Positions 17,352 to 25,651 of a stretch of DNA of 50,329 nt are shown here, one piece after another (position 1 is the first letter of the stretch; every line of letters starts with the position of its first letter). Source of the stretch: Mycobacterium sp. 1100029.7 (GTDB taxonomy: Bacteria; Actinomycetota; Actinomycetes; Mycobacteriales; Mycobacteriaceae); contig NZ_LZSC01000008.1 of NCBI RefSeq assembly GCF_001665235.1, positions 1-50,329 of the forward strand. The letters are read 5' to 3'. The notes below the pieces were generated by a model. It made no database searches. It was not told the DNA's origin and saw only the letters and a list, made by a program, of their open reading frames with translations. Both the position numbers and the translations under genes were made by a program.

Positions 17352-18494
17352 CTAGTCGGGCTTCTCGTCGGGGTGGTCCGGCGTCGCCTCGACCATCACG
17401 GCGTCGTCATCCTCGGTCAGCTTTTCGGCTTCGTCGGCCGGGTCCTTGGCCAGCAGCACCTGGAGCGCGTTGTTCAGGAATGCCACCGTCGGCACCGCCA
17501 GCAAGGCGCCGACGATCCCGGCCAGCACACCGCCCGTAGAGATCGCCAACACCACCCCGAGCGGGTGAATCGACACCGCGCGCCCCATGACCAGCGGCTG
17601 CAGCAGATGCGACTCGATCTGGTTGATCACGACCAGCAGTCCGAGCGTGAGCAGCGCATAGACGATGCCCTTGGCCAGCAGAGCGACCACGACGGCCACC
17701 AGGCCCGAGATCAGCGCACCGATCAGCGGGATGAAGGCGCCGAGAAACACCAGCGAGGCAAGCGGCAGCGCGAGCGGAACCCCCATGATGGCCAGGCCGG
17801 TGCCCACCCCGGCGGCGTCGGTGAGTGCGACCAGGAAGGTGGCCCGCACGTAACCGATCAGCGACCCGTATCCGGCGCGGCCCGCCTCCATTACCCGGTC
17901 CCGGACGTCGGCCGGGAAGAGCCTGGTGACGTAGCTGAAGATGTTGCGGCCGCCGTACAGGAAGAAGATCAGGGTGAACAGCACCAGCACTGCGGCGGTG
18001 AGCATTTCGGTGATGGTGGCCGCGGTCGACAACGCCCCGCTGGTCAGCTTCGACTGATTGTTGTGCAGCGCCTGAATCGCGGCGTTGCCGGCGTTGGTGA
18101 TCTGCTCGCTGCGCAGATGCGCGGGTCCTTCGATAAGCCAGCGCCGAGTGGTGTCGATGCTGCGGCTGACCTGCTCGGTCAGATCCGGCAAACCGACGAC
18201 GAACTGGGTGATCACGAAGGTGAGGATGCCGCCCAGCAGTGCGAATCCCCCCAGCAACACCAGCGCGACGGCGCCGCCGCGGGGTAAGCCCCGCCGATTC
18301 AGCCAGTCCACCACCGGAACCAGCAGCGCGCTCATCATCAACGCCAGCAGCACCGGGACGACGATGACCTCGAGTTTGGCCACCACCCAGAAGAAGGAGA
18401 CCGCCGCGGCCAGGATCACCAGCAAACGCCACGACCAGGCTGCGGTCTTGCGGACAAGGGGTTCGACCGAGGCGTCGTCGGTGTTTGCCGGCAT
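17352..18494 (-). CDS. AI-2E family transporter-like membrane protein (Rv0205 homologue)
   Basis: A 380-residue integral membrane protein of the AI-2E/PerM family. Two or three hydrophobic segments occupy residues 20-95. A soluble helical region follows (about 100-165), then further segments including [20 protein letters not shown] and [20 protein letters not shown]. The typical conserved tail [20 protein letters not shown] appears before the last two TM helices, followed by an acidic C-terminus ([20 protein letters not shown]). The substrate is unknown; most family members are not autoinducer transporters. It is convergent with mmpL3 (three-base gap) and divergent from the Rv0204c homologue, a pairing conserved in mycobacteria as far as I recall. 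Confidence 0.85.
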   Translation of the reverse strand: MPANTDDASVEPLVRKTAAWSWRLLVILAAAVSFFWVVAKLEVIVVPVLLALMMSALLVPVVDWLNRRGLPRGGAVALVLLGGFALLGGILTFVITQFVVGLPDLTEQVSRSIDTTRRWLIEGPAHLRSEQITNAGNAAIQALHNNQSKLTSGALSTAATITEMLTAAVLVLFTLIFFLYGGRNIFSYVTRLFPADVRDRVMEAGRAGYGSLIGYVRATFLVALTDAAGVGTGLAIMGVPLALPLASLVFLGAFIPLIGALISGLVAVVVALLAKGIVYALLTLGLLVVINQIESHLLQPLVMGRAVSIHPLGVVLAISTGGVLAGIVGALLAVPTVAFLNNALQVLLAKDPADEAEKLTEDDDAVMVEATPDHPDEKPD

Positions 18495-18603
18495 CCGGCC
18501 AGCCTACGTTGCGCATCGGAGTTGAATGGCTGAGCCAGCACGATCCGGTTACGACGACGACACGCTCGGAGTTTCGCCTCGATGGCCTTGCCACCTGCGC
18601 GGT

Positions 18604-18609
18604 TACCCT
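18604..18609 (+). promoter_or_regulatory. Possible -10 box for a leaderless transcript of the Rv0204c homologue
   Basis: TACCCT lies seven bases upstream of the GTG at 18617. This spacing is what is seen when transcription starts at the start codon, a common situation in mycobacteria, and there is no Shine-Dalgarno before this GTG. No clear -35 is visible. Confidence 0.4.
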
Positions 18610-18616
18610 AAAACAC

Positions 18617-19837
18617 GTGCCGCACCACGCTGCCATCCGCAACCTCCGCTTTTCGGGCGGCGGTGCATTCGCTCACGAGGGCGAGGCACCTATGCCCGAA
18701 CGCGCGAGCGAGACGTCGCGGGGCAAGTACTGGTGGGTCCGCTGGGTGGTACTGGGCTTGGTCGCGATCGTGTTGGCCGTCGAGGTGGCGCTGGGCTGGG
18801 ATCAGCTGGCCAAGGCATGGACGAGTTTGTTCCAGGCCAACTGGTGGTGGTTGTTCGCGGCGGTGGTGGCCGCGGCCGCTTCGATGCACAGCTTCGCCCA
18901 GATCCAGCGCACGCTGCTGCGGTCCGCCGGGGTGCACGTCAAGCAACTGCGTTCGGAGGCCGCCTTCTATGCCGCCAACTCGCTGAGCACCACGCTGCCC
19001 GGTGGGCCGGTGCTCTCGGCGACGTTTTTGCTTCGGCAACAACGCATTTGGGGCGCGTCGACCGTGGTGGCGTCGTGGCAGCTGGTGATGTCGGGGGTGC
19101 TGCAGGCGGTGGGTCTGGCGCTGCTCGGGTTGGGCGGCGCGTTCTTTTTGGGCGCCAAGAACAACCCGTTCTCGCTGTTGTTCACCCTGGGCGGTTTCAT
19201 TGCGCTGCTGTTGCTGTCCCAGGCGGTGGCGTCGCGACCGGAGCTGATCGAGGGCATCGGCACCCGGGTGCTGGCGTGGTTCAACTCGGTGCGCGGCAAG
19301 CCCGCCGACACCCACCTGGCCAAGTGGCGCGAGATCCTGATGCAGCTCGAGTCGGTCAGCCTGGGCCGTCGCGACCTGGCGGTGGCGTTCAGCTGGTCGA
19401 TGTTCAACTGGGTGGCCGACGTGGCCTGCCTCGCCTTCGCCGCCTATGCGGCCGGCGATCACGCGTCGGTGGCCGGGCTGACGGTGGCTTACGCGGCGGC
19501 GCGTGCCGTCGGCACGATTCCGTTGATGCCGGGCGGTTTGTTGGTCGTCGAGGCGGTGCTGGTGCCGGGCCTGGTGTCCAGCGGGATGTCGCTGCCCAAC
19601 GCGATCTCGGCCATGTTGCTCTACCGCCTGATCAGCTGGCTGCTCATCTCGGCGATCGGCTGGGTGGTGTTCTTCTTCGTTTTCCGCACCGAGAATTCAG
19701 GCGGCTCCGACGACGACCCGCCGACCGGTCCGCTGCCGGTGATCGAGCCGCAACTGCGGCGCTGGAATGACCACGATGTCGACGAGGCCGCGCTGCAGGG
19801 GCCGTTACCGCCGCCCGATCCGCACGCGGACGGTTAG
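18617..19837 (+). CDS. Lysylphosphatidylglycerol synthase TM region-like (YbhN/UPF0104) membrane protein, Rv0204c homologue
   Basis: A protein of about 406 residues with seven to eight TM helices of the YbhN/LPG-synthase-flippase fold and no attached synthetase domain. Family marks include FYAANSLSTTLPGGPVLSAT and the C-terminal GTIPLMPGGLLVVEAVLVPG. The cytoplasmic end is Pro/Asp-rich. GTG 18617 fits the recalled length of Rv0204c (412) and a leaderless promoter; ATG 18692 (MPERASETS) would be a shorter alternative. The stop overlaps the stop of the convergent Rv0203 homologue by four bases. A lipid-transport role beside mmpL3 and mmpL11 is inferred from the fold and the context only. Confidence 0.8.
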   Translation: MPHHAAIRNLRFSGGGAFAHEGEAPMPERASETSRGKYWWVRWVVLGLVAIVLAVEVALGWDQLAKAWTSLFQANWWWLFAAVVAAAASMHSFAQIQRTLLRSAGVHVKQLRSEAAFYAANSLSTTLPGGPVLSATFLLRQQRIWGASTVVASWQLVMSGVLQAVGLALLGLGGAFFLGAKNNPFSLLFTLGGFIALLLLSQAVASRPELIEGIGTRVLAWFNSVRGKPADTHLAKWREILMQLESVSLGRRDLAVAFSWSMFNWVADVACLAFAAYAAGDHASVAGLTVAYAAARAVGTIPLMPGGLLVVEAVLVPGLVSSGMSLPNAISAMLLYRLISWLLISAIGWVVFFFVFRTENSGGSDDDPPTGPLPVIEPQLRRWNDHDVDEAALQGPLPPPDPHADG

Positions 19838-20367
19838 CCGACGTTGTTCTGCCGCGACGGGCCCGGCAGCGTGCCGCCCCCCGCGGACGGCGACTGGACG
19901 GTCACGCCCGGCGGCGTTCCCAGCCCGGCGGCCGGCGAGGCCGGCACTGCGGGTAATCCGCCGGGCAAGCCACCGGCGGCGCCCTGGGCCTGCTGCATCA
20001 TGCCCATCGCCTGAGGAATGCTGATCGGCAGCTTGCACTGCATCGACAGGTTGGTCAGCGGCTGCGCAATGGACGTCATGTCGGCGGCCACCTTCGGGTT
20101 GGCCTCGAAGTAGGACTTCAGCCCGGTGACCGACTGCGGACCGGCCTGCTGCTGGAGCATCGTCGTCATCGACTGGTTGGTCTCGGGATGGGAGTCCAGA
20201 TAATCGCCCATCGACTTGGAGACCGAACCGATGGTCCGGGCGACTTCACTGGCCGCGCACGGGTCGCCGGCGCCCGTCGCGGGCGGCCCGGCCATCAGCG
20301 CGACGGCCGCGGTGGGCACGGCGGCGGCGATCATCCCTGCAACGAGCCTGCGACGTCGAATTCTCAT
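19834..20367 (-). CDS. Secreted heme-carrier-like protein (Rv0203 homologue)
   Basis: A 177-residue exported protein. The signal peptide runs through ALMAGPPATGA (about 1-33); the mature part begins with DPCAASEVARTIGSVS. Rv0203 of M. tuberculosis is described as a secreted heme binder that hands heme to MmpL3 and MmpL11. The motif YLDSH gives Tyr 56 and His 60, matching the recalled Tyr 59/His 63 ligand pair. I see no further His in the mature protein, so the third recalled ligand (His 89) has no obvious equivalent. Two cysteines (37 and one in SMQCKLPI) could pair. The C-terminal 45 residues are Pro/Gly-rich. GAGGAG precedes ATG 20367. It is divergent from mmpL11. Confidence 0.85.
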   Translation of the reverse strand: MRIRRRRLVAGMIAAAVPTAAVALMAGPPATGAGDPCAASEVARTIGSVSKSMGDYLDSHPETNQSMTTMLQQQAGPQSVTGLKSYFEANPKVAADMTSIAQPLTNLSMQCKLPISIPQAMGMMQQAQGAAGGLPGGLPAVPASPAAGLGTPPGVTVQSPSAGGGTLPGPSRQNNVG

Positions 20368-20687
20368 ACCTGAAACTCCTCGAGGTTTGCCGACGCTGCC
20401 GCAGTGCGGCGCAGTGCGATCTGCTGCGCGCAACGGCCGAGATATCGGTGGGGCTCCCCTGCCCCCGCATGGCCCAGCGACATCCTGCCATCCGGCCCCC
20501 TGCGCTGCCAGCCGGTGTGACCGAGATCCCGCTTGGTCACCGGTTGACAACGACTCGGCCGCAGGTCGGCAACGAAGCGTCTGCCCAGCTCACGAATTAG
20601 TTAAGCCCAACTAATGCACAGGCTGCTGCGGTATCGTCGCGACCACGCGTAAGCGAGATACTCGGGGAGCCTGAAATCCAGCAGTTT
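20368..20687. other. 320-base divergent intergenic region between the Rv0203 homologue and mmpL11
   Basis: I find no gene here. Open frames in it are short and unlike any family. Its most distinct content is an AT-rich inverted repeat at 20596-20615, and it must hold the promoters of both the heme-carrier gene and mmpL11. Confidence 0.7.
20596..20615. promoter_or_regulatory. AT-rich palindrome upstream of mmpL11 (possible iron-box-like operator)
   Basis: ATTAGTT-AAGCCC-AACTAAT is a perfect 7-bp-arm inverted repeat 72 bases upstream of the mmpL11 ATG. It resembles the mycobacterial IdeR iron box in outline (TTAG...CTAA arms) but differs from the recalled consensus at several inner positions. 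Control of a heme-uptake pair by an iron regulator would make sense, but the match is too weak to name the protein. Confidence 0.45.
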
Positions 20688-23600
20688 ATGATGCGCCTCA
20701 GCCGCAGCCTGCGCAGGTACCGTTGGTTGGTCTTCGCAGGCTGGTTGCTGGCATTGGTCCCGGCGATCTACTTGGCCCTCACCCAGTCCGGCAATCTCAC
20801 CGGCGGCGGGTTCGAAGTCGCCGGCTCACAGTCACTGAAAGTGCACGATCAGCTCGAGGAGCAGTACCACGACCTCGGGGCGTCGTCCCTGGCACTGGTG
20901 GCCGCACCCCGCCCCGACGCCAGCTATGACGACATGAACAACGCCGTGGCGCTGCTGCGGGAAATCGCCGGCGAATTCCCCGGCGTGACGGAGAAACCCA
21001 ACCCCACCCAGCGCCCGCCTCAGCCCGACCGGCCGTATGTGCTGTCGCTGCGGCTCGACGCCCACAACTCCGGCACCAGCGACATCGCCAAGCGGCTGCG
21101 CCAGAAGGTGGGCGTCAAGGGCGACCAGTCCGGTCAGACCGCCGACGGCCGGGTGCGTCTCTACGTCATCGGGCAGGGCGCGCTGAGCGCCGCGGCGGCC
21201 GCGAACACCAAACATGACATCGCCGCGGCCGAACGCTGGAACCTGCCGATCATCCTGATCGTGCTGCTCGCGGTGTTCGGCTCACTGGCGGCCGCGGCCA
21301 TCCCGCTGGCGCTGGGCGTGTGCACGGTCGTGGTGACCATGGGACTGGTCTATTTCCTGTCGGCGTACACCACCATGTCGGTGTTCGTGACCTCGACGGT
21401 GTCGATGTTCGGCATCGCGCTCGCCGTGGATTATTCGCTGTTCATCCTGATGCGGTTCCGCGAAGAGCTGCGCTCCGGTCGCGAGCACCGCGAGGCCGTC
21501 GATGCCGCGATGGCTACCTCCGGTCTGGCGGTGGTGCTGTCCGGCTTGACCGTCGTCGCGTCGCTGACCGGCATCTACCTGATCAACACCCCGGCGCTGA
21601 AGTCGATGGCCACCGGCGCGATTCTGGCGGTCGCGGTCGCGATGCTGACTTCCACGACGCTGACGCCGGCGGTGCTCGGAACATTCGGGCGGGCGGCGGC
21701 CAAACGCTCGGCGCTGCTGCACTGGTCACGCCGGCCGGAAAGCACGCAGTCGCGGTTCTGGAACCGCTGGGTCGGCGCCGTGATGCGCCGCCCGTGGATC
21801 TCGTCGCTGGCGGCCGCGCTGGTGCTGCTCGCGATGGCCGCGCCGGCCGCATCGATGGTGCTGGGCAACAGTCTGCTGCGCCAGTTCGACTCCGCACACG
21901 AGATCCGGGCCGGCGTCGCCGGAGCATCCCAGGCGCTCGGGCCCGGGGCCCTGGGCCCGATCCAGGCGCTGGTGACGTTCCCCGACGGGGGTGCGTCGGC
22001 GCCCGAGCACAACCAGATCCTGGCCGCCATCCGGCAGCGAATGATGCAGGCCCCCAACATCGTGTCGGTGACCCCGGTGCAATATGCCGACGACAACAGC
22101 AGCGCCGTGCTGTCCGCGGTGTTGTCCGTGGACCCGGAGGACATGGGCGCCCGGCACACCGTCGACTGGATGCGGGCCCAGTTGCCCAAGGTTCCCGACG
22201 AGGGCACCGCGCACGTCGACGTCGGCGGCTCGACCGCGCTGATCAAGGATTTCGACGACCAGGTGTCCAAGACCGAGCCGTGGGTGTTGCTGTTCGTGGC
22301 GCTGATCGCGTTCGCGATGCTGCTGCTGTCGATCCACTCGGTGTTCCTGGCGTTCAAGGGCGTGCTGATGACGTTGCTGTCGGTCGCCGCCGCATACGGA
22401 AGCCTGGTCATGGTGTTCCAGTGGGGCTGGTTGAAGGACCTCGGCTTCACCCAGATCACGTCGATTGACAGCACCGTGCCGCCGTTGGTGCTGGCGATGA
22501 CGTTCGGGTTGTCGATGGACTACGAGATCTTCCTGCTCACCCGCATCCGGGAACGCTTCCTGCACACCGGTAACACCCGGGATGCGGTCGCCTACGGCGT
22601 GAGCACCAGCGCCCGGACCATCACCAGCGCCGCCCTGATCATGATCGCGGTGTTCATCGGCTTCGCGTTCGCCGGCATGCCGCTGGTCGCGGAGATCGGC
22701 GTGGCGTGCGCGGTCGCGATCGCCGTCGACGCCACGATCGTGCGGCTGATCATGGTGCCCGCGCTGATGGCGATGTTCGCGCAGTGGAACTGGTGGCTGC
22801 CCCGCTGGTTGGCGCGGATACTGCCGTCGGTCGACTTCGACCGGCCGCTGCCCGCGGTCGACCTCGCCGATGTGGTCGTCATCCCCGACGACATCTCGGC
22901 GTTGACGGCGCCCAGCGCGGACCTGCGCATGGTGCTCAAGTCGGCCGCCAAGCTCAAGCACCTGGCGCCCGACGCCATCTGCGTGGCCGATCCGCTGGCC
23001 TTCACCGGCTGCGGGCGCAACGGCAGCGCGACCGACGAAGTCCGCGGTCAGGGGCCGGGCCAGATTCCGCATCAGGTGAACCTCAACGACGACAGCGTCG
23101 GCGTCGCGGTCGGCGCCGCCGAGCCGAAGAACGGCGCCAACGGTCACAACCGCGGCGCGTTGGGCGCCAAGAAGCTCGTCGACGGGCTGTCGGCACGCAA
23201 CGGCATCGGCCGCGCCATGCCGTGGGGCGATCGGCCCGTCCACCCGGTCACGTTGTGGCGGGGGCGGTTGTCGGTCGCGATCGATGCTTTGGAAACCAAG
23301 TCCAAAGCCCCCGACCGACCGCATTACAAACGCCGCAGCCCGGTGGAAACCACTCACGTGCAATTGCCCACCGGCGATCGGCTGCAGGTTCCGACCGGCG
23401 CCGAAACACTGCGCCTCAAGGGCTATCTGATCATGTGCCGTAACAACAGCCGCGACTTTGCCGAATTTGCTGACATGGTCGACACATTAGAACCGGAGAC
23501 GGCTGCGGTGGTGCTCGCCGGAATGGACAGGTATTACTGTTGTCAACCGCCCAGGCAGCAATGGATCGCCTCGGAGTTGGTCCGGCAACTCGCGGACCCA

Positions 23601-23714
23601 CACCCCTCCGATTTGACCGACGATCCCAGCGAGCCGGACGCCAAGGCAGACTGGGATGAGGTCCGGCAGCGCTGTCTGTCCGTGGCCGTCGCGATGCTGG
23701 AGGAGGCGAGGTGA
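20688..23714 (+). CDS. mmpL11: MmpL11 RND-family lipid transporter
   Basis: Exports lipids such as monomeromycolyl diacylglycerol and mycolate wax esters in mycobacteria and has been linked to heme import. The 1008-residue protein has the MmpL arrangement with the Asp-Tyr proton-relay pairs in LAVDYSLFI (Asp 248/Tyr 249) and LSMDYEIFL (Asp 611/Tyr 612). After the last TM near residue 710 comes a long soluble cytoplasmic domain of about 290 residues, containing DRPHYKRRSPVETTHVQLPT and GDRLQVPTGAETLRLKG. ATG 20688 is followed at once by a second ATG; either may be used. Its last four bases overlap the start of the next gene. An AT-rich palindrome lies upstream. Confidence 0.94.
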   Translation: MMRLSRSLRRYRWLVFAGWLLALVPAIYLALTQSGNLTGGGFEVAGSQSLKVHDQLEEQYHDLGASSLALVAAPRPDASYDDMNNAVALLREIAGEFPGVTEKPNPTQRPPQPDRPYVLSLRLDAHNSGTSDIAKRLRQKVGVKGDQSGQTADGRVRLYVIGQGALSAAAAANTKHDIAAAERWNLPIILIVLLAVFGSLAAAAIPLALGVCTVVVTMGLVYFLSAYTTMSVFVTSTVSMFGIALAVDYSLFILMRFREELRSGREHREAVDAAMATSGLAVVLSGLTVVASLTGIYLINTPALKSMATGAILAVAVAMLTSTTLTPAVLGTFGRAAAKRSALLHWSRRPESTQSRFWNRWVGAVMRRPWISSLAAALVLLAMAAPAASMVLGNSLLRQFDSAHEIRAGVAGASQALGPGALGPIQALVTFPDGGASAPEHNQILAAIRQRMMQAPNIVSVTPVQYADDNSSAVLSAVLSVDPEDMGARHTVDWMRAQLPKVPDEGTAHVDVGGSTALIKDFDDQVSKTEPWVLLFVALIAFAMLLLSIHSVFLAFKGVLMTLLSVAAAYGSLVMVFQWGWLKDLGFTQITSIDSTVPPLVLAMTFGLSMDYEIFLLTRIRERFLHTGNTRDAVAYGVSTSARTITSAALIMIAVFIGFAFAGMPLVAEIGVACAVAIAVDATIVRLIMVPALMAMFAQWNWWLPRWLARILPSVDFDRPLPAVDLADVVVIPDDISALTAPSADLRMVLKSAAKLKHLAPDAICVADPLAFTGCGRNGSATDEVRGQGPGQIPHQVNLNDDSVGVAVGAAEPKNGANGHNRGALGAKKLVDGLSARNGIGRAMPWGDRPVHPVTLWRGRLSVAIDALETKSKAPDRPHYKRRSPVETTHVQLPTGDRLQVPTGAETLRLKGYLIMCRNNSRDFAEFADMVDTLEPETAAVVLAGMDRYYCCQPPRQQWIASELVRQLADPHPSDLTDDPSEPDAKADWDEVRQRCLSVAVAMLEEAR

Positions 23715-24214
23715 CGTTGGCATCCGACCGACGCCGGGTTCCGCCGCCCCAGCAGCCCGCCGCGGAACGTGATTCCCCTGACTTCGACCAGCCGGTCGAG
23801 TTCTGGCCGACTTCGGCGATCCGCACGGCGCTGCAAGGCGGCGACATCGACACCTGGAAGCGGATCGCCGCCGCGCTGAAACGCGACCCGTTCGGCCGCA
23901 CCGCCCGACAGGTGGAGGAGGTCCTCGAGGGGACCCGACCGTACGGCATCTCCAAGGCGCTGTGGGAGGTGCTGGAGCGCGCCCGCACCCACCTGGAGGC
24001 CAACGAACGCGCCGAGGTGGCCCGCCATGTCGCGTTGCTCATCGAGCGCTCCGGACTGCCACAGCAGGAATTCGCGGCCCGCATCGGGGTCGCACCCCAG
24101 GATCTGGCCAGCTACCTCGACGGCAGCGTCAGCCCGTCGGCCTCGCTGATGATCCGGATACGCCGGTTGTCGGACCGCTTCGTGAAGGTCAAGTCCCCGC
24201 CCGACGCCAACTGA
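23711..24214 (+). CDS. HTH-containing conserved protein (Rv0201c homologue)
   Basis: A 167-residue cytoplasmic protein coupled to mmpL11 by a GTGA overlap. The first 30 residues are Pro/Gln-rich. The middle carries FWPTSAIRTALQGGDIDTWKRIAAALKRDPFGRT, helical, with an Asp/Trp-rich pattern. The C-terminal 55 residues, LPQQEFAARIGVAPQDLASYLDGSVSPSA, look like an XRE-type helix-turn-helix, the kind also found in toxin-antitoxin proteins. I do not know a function for Rv0201c; the coupling suggests a cytosolic partner or regulator of MmpL11. Confidence 0.78.
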   Translation: MTLASDRRRVPPPQQPAAERDSPDFDQPVEFWPTSAIRTALQGGDIDTWKRIAAALKRDPFGRTARQVEEVLEGTRPYGISKALWEVLERARTHLEANERAEVARHVALLIERSGLPQQEFAARIGVAPQDLASYLDGSVSPSASLMIRIRRLSDRFVKVKSPPDAN

Positions 24215-24218
24215 GCCG

Positions 24219-24908
24219 TCAGCGCGAGTTCATCGGCAGCACGTCGGACACCAGCCAGTCGCCGCCCTTCTTGATTAGCGCCACCCGCAACGCCGGCGCC
24301 GCCCGGCTGGGTGGCTTACCGGGAACGTTCTGCGTCACCCGCAGGATGATCGCGACGCTGGCCGCCGTCGGACCGATCGCCTCGACCCCGGCCGACAGCG
24401 TCGCCGCCTCCGCCGTGACATTGCGCTGAGCCAGATCGACGCTGGTCTTCTGGTACTGCTCCTTGAACACGTCCGCGCGCTCGGGCACCATCATCGCCGC
24501 GGCCCGGTCGATCGAACTCGTCGGCGCGGTCGGGGTGAACGACGCCATCGCCTCGGCCATCTTGCTGGCAACCTGGACCGCGGTGCGGGAGTCGTTTTTG
24601 AAGTCACGATCCGCGCCGGTCCAGTGGGTGTAGCCGGTCAGCACGGCAGCGACCAACGCGGTGGTGCACAGGAAGACGACGGCCAACCGCAGCCCCGGCG
24701 CATCGTCGTCGGTGCCGACGGCCACCGAGTCCCGGCGGAGCAGCCAGAAATCAACCGCCACGCCCTCGGCGATCAGCACCAACAGCACCGAGCAGGCCGA
24801 CACCCACCACAGCGGCCAGCCCAGGATGACACCGATCATCAACAGCGCGCCGACCGTGCCCAGCGGCGCCAGGACGTCGAACGCCAGCAGCCGCCACAGG
24901 TTCCTCAT
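24219..24908 (-). CDS. omamB: Orphan Mce-associated membrane protein OmamB
   Basis: A 229-residue protein homologous to Rv0200 (OmamB), a partner of OmamA that supports Mce lipid import systems. Hydrophobic segments lie at about 8-30, 34-55 and 77-95. The extracytoplasmic domain (about 100-229) follows the Mce-associated (VirB8/NTF2-like) pattern: KNDSRTAVQVASKMAEAMASF, a middle helical part, and a C-terminal strand set ending in ALIKKGGDWLVSDVLPM. Its ATG overlaps the omamA stop by four bases. It converges on the Rv0201c homologue with a four-base gap. Confidence 0.85.
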   Translation of the reverse strand: MRNLWRLLAFDVLAPLGTVGALLMIGVILGWPLWWVSACSVLLVLIAEGVAVDFWLLRRDSVAVGTDDDAPGLRLAVVFLCTTALVAAVLTGYTHWTGADRDFKNDSRTAVQVASKMAEAMASFTPTAPTSSIDRAAAMMVPERADVFKEQYQKTSVDLAQRNVTAEAATLSAGVEAIGPTAASVAIILRVTQNVPGKPPSRAAPALRVALIKKGGDWLVSDVLPMNSR

Positions 24909-25561
24909 CGGATCGACTCCAAGTGCGAGATCATCAGCTTGCCGTCGATGTTGGAGACGTCCAGGCGCAGATTCCAGTGCACTGTCTGCGGTTTACCGCC
25001 GACGTTCTCGCTGACCGACGTCGCCACCACCATCACCGAATCCGTCCGGCTCGCGAACGCCGGCAGCTTGGTGGTCACCACCGGCCGCGCGATACCGGGT
25101 TGGGTGTCCAGGTCGCGGTGCACGGTCTCGATCGCCACCGCTTCGAGACGCCCGCTGCTCTGCGACTGCAATTTCTCGACCACCTGCCGATACGGCTGCA
25201 CCGTCGCGTCGAAGTCGGTGTTGAGCTCGCCGACCGTGCCGTCATGCAGCCGCTGCAGGCTGGGGTCGACGTTGGTGCTGTTCATGTTGATCAGTACGCC
25301 GGTCCAGTCGGCGGCGGTCTGCATCACGCGGCTCAGGTAGACGCGTTCGGCCGACTCGTCGCGATGGTCCGACCAGATGATCCCGATCAGCACCACCGCG
25401 GCGACACACAGCACGCCCAGGACCGCCGAGGCGATGCCGTACGGCGAAAACATCGCGCCGTCCGAGGTGTCCGGCTCCGGCGTCGCGGCCTCGGCCTCCG
25501 GCGCGTCTTCGGCGTTTTCGGCCTTTTCGGCGTTTTCTTGGGTCTTTTCGCCCTCAGGCAT
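24905..25561 (-). CDS. omamA: Orphan Mce-associated membrane protein OmamA
   Basis: A 218-residue homologue of Rv0199 (OmamA), which stabilises Mce1 and Mce4 complexes and is needed for cholesterol and fatty-acid uptake. An acidic cytoplasmic N-terminus (1-36, Glu/Ala-rich) precedes a single TM (AVLGVLCVAAVVLIGIIW). The extracytoplasmic domain includes SRVMQTAADWTGVLINMN and ends in LDVSNIDGKLMISHLESIR. ATG 25561 (MPEGEKTQ) fits the recalled length of 219; the much longer frame upstream is antisense to zmp1. The two omam genes overlap by four bases and are divergent from zmp1 across 90 bases. Confidence 0.87.
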   Translation of the reverse strand: MPEGEKTQENAEKAENAEDAPEAEAATPEPDTSDGAMFSPYGIASAVLGVLCVAAVVLIGIIWSDHRDESAERVYLSRVMQTAADWTGVLINMNSTNVDPSLQRLHDGTVGELNTDFDATVQPYRQVVEKLQSQSSGRLEAVAIETVHRDLDTQPGIARPVVTTKLPAFASRTDSVMVVATSVSENVGGKPQTVHWNLRLDVSNIDGKLMISHLESIR

Positions 25562-25651
25562 GGGCGCGAGGGTACCCCGCCACCCGTCCCCAGCTGCGCG
25601 GCAGGCGGTCGCCACACCGGAGATGGAAAAATGGCATGGAAAGATGGGGTT

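Noticed and set aside
24923..25651. Plus-strand upstream extension of zmp1
   Set aside because: Antisense to omamA, and the known M13 N-terminus begins at about 25652.
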